Positions 5,156 to 6,536 of a stretch of 6,536 bases of DNA are shown here, one piece after another. The notes under the pieces were generated by a model that saw nothing but the letters and a program-made list of their open reading frames with translations, did not search any database and had not been told where the DNA came from. Made by a program: the position numbers and the translations under genes. Positions within the stretch are counted from its first letter, which is position 1. Every line of letters starts with the position of its first letter. This DNA comes from Bryobacterales bacterium (GTDB lineage Bacteria; Acidobacteriota; Terriglobia; Bryobacterales; Bryobacteraceae): contig JAEHDI010000101.1 of the NCBI GenBank assembly GCA_016880505.1, positions 1 to 6,536 of the forward strand. Reading direction: 5' to 3'.

Positions 5156-6536
5156 TTATTTGCCGGAAGCTACCCTGGGAAAGAGCGTCAGCCGCAGATT
5201 CGTGCTGCCATACGGGATCAACGTCACTGTTTCCTCGGTTTGAGTGGAACGAACCGGGCTTTCGGGCATGGGTCCGGCAGAGCCGGCTATTAGCTTCCAT
5301 TCCGGAATCCGGCGGCCTTTCGCAGACAGCACCACCGGCGCGCCGTCCGGCGACAGGGGCAGAGGGCCCACCGGCCGTTCCTCCATCGAGATCGAGGCGG
5401 CGGGGTTCTCAGGGTCCACGGCCAGCCCGTAATTCCACGCAGTCGTCGGGTGGACCTCCCAGTCGGCGTGCGGCTCCTGGCCTTTGACCTTCTTCCAGTC
5501 TTCGCCGATCTTCAGCGAGAACACCAGCGGCCCTCTCAGGATCGCGACGGTATCCCGATATCGTGTCTCCGTGCGCAGCGGCATGGGAAAACGGATCTCA
5601 ACCGTGTCGCCAGCCTGCCAGCGTCGCTCGATGGTGTGGAATGTGCCCGGCTTCACGCCGTTGGTGCGTTTTCCCACGACAGTGATTGCGGCGTCTTTCG
5701 CCCAGCCCGGGATGCGTAGCGTCAGCGGGAACGCGACCGGCTTCGCGGGCCGGACTGTCATGCGGATCGTCTCGCGGAATGGATACTCCGTGTCCTCCTC
5801 GATCACCACCGCGACTCCGGCCCGCACACGCGCTTCCACGCGCGACGGCGCATAGGCCACTGCGGCGAGTCCTTCGTCACGCGTCGCCATCCAAAGGTGC
5901 GCGGCGAATTTCGGCCAGCCCTGGTGCATGTTCGAGGTGCAGCAACCGAAGTTCGGTTCCAGGCCGAAGATGTTCGAATCCGGCCCGTTGTTGGTCCAGT
6001 TTCGCTTCTTGTCGATGCTGCACATCACCTGGTTCACCTGCTGGTCGTACGGGTGGGCCCACATATCCGGTTGGAAGGTCGCCGGAAGCGCGTTGAAGGC
6101 GATGCGTTCCAGCCGGTCTCCAAACGCGGGGTCGCCGAGAATCGCCAGCAGTTGTTCCAGCGAGAACATCCCCTCGACCACAGCGCACAACTCCGTTCCC
6201 TGCGTCGGGTCGAGCCCTGCATAGTGCTCGTCGCCGCTGTGGACGCCGTTGGCCTGCCCATGATTCCGGTCCATATGATCGAGCAGTGTGTAGACCGCGT
6301 TCCGGTCCGTCTCGTCGCCCGAAATCTGCCACCAGACCGCGGACGTTTTCAACGCCATTGCATTGTTGACAACGTGCGTCTTGAGGCTGATCTGTTCTTT
6401 GGTGACCTTGGCCGGATACCGGAAGTCGGCGAAGTGCGCTTTCCAGTCGAACGCCTGGGGATGGAGTGCGCGCGCAAGCTCGAGCAGCTCCTTATCGCCA
6501 GTGCGGTTGTACAGCCAGACGATGCTGAGAATCTCC
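5156..6536 (-). CDS. GH127-superfamily (PF07944) glycosidase, N-terminus beyond the right edge
   Basis: The reading frame stays open from the stop at 5156 to the window edge (459 residues visible). The ATG at 6358 is internal, because 59 further in-frame codons upstream continue the barrel-like sequence (YNRTGDKELLELARALHP and onward). Family lengths suggest that 150-300 residues are missing. In visible numbering, H54 (KTHVVNNAMALK) matches the active-site His. E103 (SGDEHYAG) matches the acid/base Glu, and E115 and C117 (GTELC) together with C198-C199 (FGCCTSN) match the zinc ligands and cysteine nucleophile. The E103-E115 spacing of 12 equals that in the next gene (E326-E338). Beyond this the two proteins differ strongly, so this is another subfamily and not a recent duplicate. 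Its C-terminus (TTAWNYGLAVD, AGPMPESPV, ETVTLIPYGSTNLRLTLFP) is the beta-rich tail seen in many DUF1680 proteins. It probably hydrolyses an L-arabinofuranoside or related sugar. Export cannot be judged without the N-terminus. Confidence 0.85.
   Translation of the reverse strand, partial: EILSIVWLYNRTGDKELLELARALHPQAFDWKAHFADFRYPAKVTKEQISLKTHVVNNAMALKTSAVWWQISGDETDRNAVYTLLDHMDRNHGQANGVHSGDEHYAGLDPTQGTELCAVVEGMFSLEQLLAILGDPAFGDRLERIAFNALPATFQPDMWAHPYDQQVNQVMCSIDKKRNWTNNGPDSNIFGLEPNFGCCTSNMHQGWPKFAAHLWMATRDEGLAAVAYAPSRVEARVRAGVAVVIEEDTEYPFRETIRMTVRPAKPVAFPLTLRIPGWAKDAAITVVGKRTNGVKPGTFHTIERRWQAGDTVEIRFPMPLRTETRYRDTVAILRGPLVFSLKIGEDWKKVKGQEPHADWEVHPTTAWNYGLAVDPENPAASISMEERPVGPLPLSPDGAPVVLSAKGRRIPEWKLIAGSAGPMPESPVRSTQTEETVTLIPYGSTNLRLTLFPRVASGK

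Noticed and set aside
6356..6358. ATG at 6358 as the start of the upstream glycosidase.
   Set aside because: The frame stays open for 59 more codons to the edge, and these include the presumed active-site His and barrel-like helices, so the ATG is internal.
1..6536. Mobile elements, CRISPR arrays, tRNA or rRNA genes, long repeats.
   Set aside because: No transposase or integrase motif, regularly spaced direct repeats, terminal inverted repeats or tRNA-like cloverleaf was seen; nearly all bases lie in ordinary coding genes.

Overview
This is a GC-rich, gene-dense bacterial segment with almost no non-coding DNA. The gene content is a plant-type threonine synthase, PF07944-type glycoside hydrolases with Sec export, and small membrane proteins of no known family. 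Together with the overall sequence style it suggests a soil or plant-associated heterotroph, and I would guess Acidobacteriota (Bryobacterales/Solibacter-like). That assignment is an impression, because the window contains no rRNA or other taxonomic marker.

Layout. (1) Positions 1-525, minus strand: a gene for a small single-pass membrane protein, followed after 1 bp by the first codons of another membrane protein that runs off the left edge. (2) Positions 526-595: a 70-bp divergent intergenic region, the only real regulatory space in the window. It has a perfect TATAAT very close to the threonine synthase start. (3) Positions 596-1900, plus strand: a complete threonine synthase (thrC) with an N-terminal four-cysteine zinc ribbon. 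(4) Positions 1921-3147, minus strand: a second, divergent ThrC-family PLP enzyme, tail-to-tail with the first across 20 bp. (5) Positions 3167-5140, minus strand: a complete secreted GH127-type beta-L-arabinofuranosidase. (6) Positions 5156-6536, minus strand: a second GH127-superfamily protein whose N-terminus lies beyond the right edge.

The three minus-strand genes on the right are spaced 15 and 19 bp apart and look like one operon: glycosidase B, glycosidase A, ThrC-like enzyme. Both glycosidases keep the Glu/Cys/Cys-Cys metal and nucleophile set of the family and probably act on L-arabinofuranose-containing plant glycans or glycoproteins. The ThrC-like enzyme at the end of this operon does not fit that job in an obvious way. 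Its PLP-site motifs (SFKARG, SAGNAA, TGGGVG) differ from those of the adjacent canonical threonine synthase (SFKDNG, STGNTS, GGNLGN). This operon pairing and the motif divergence are the most interesting things in the window. I see no mobile element, CRISPR array, RNA gene or clearly new multi-gene system.
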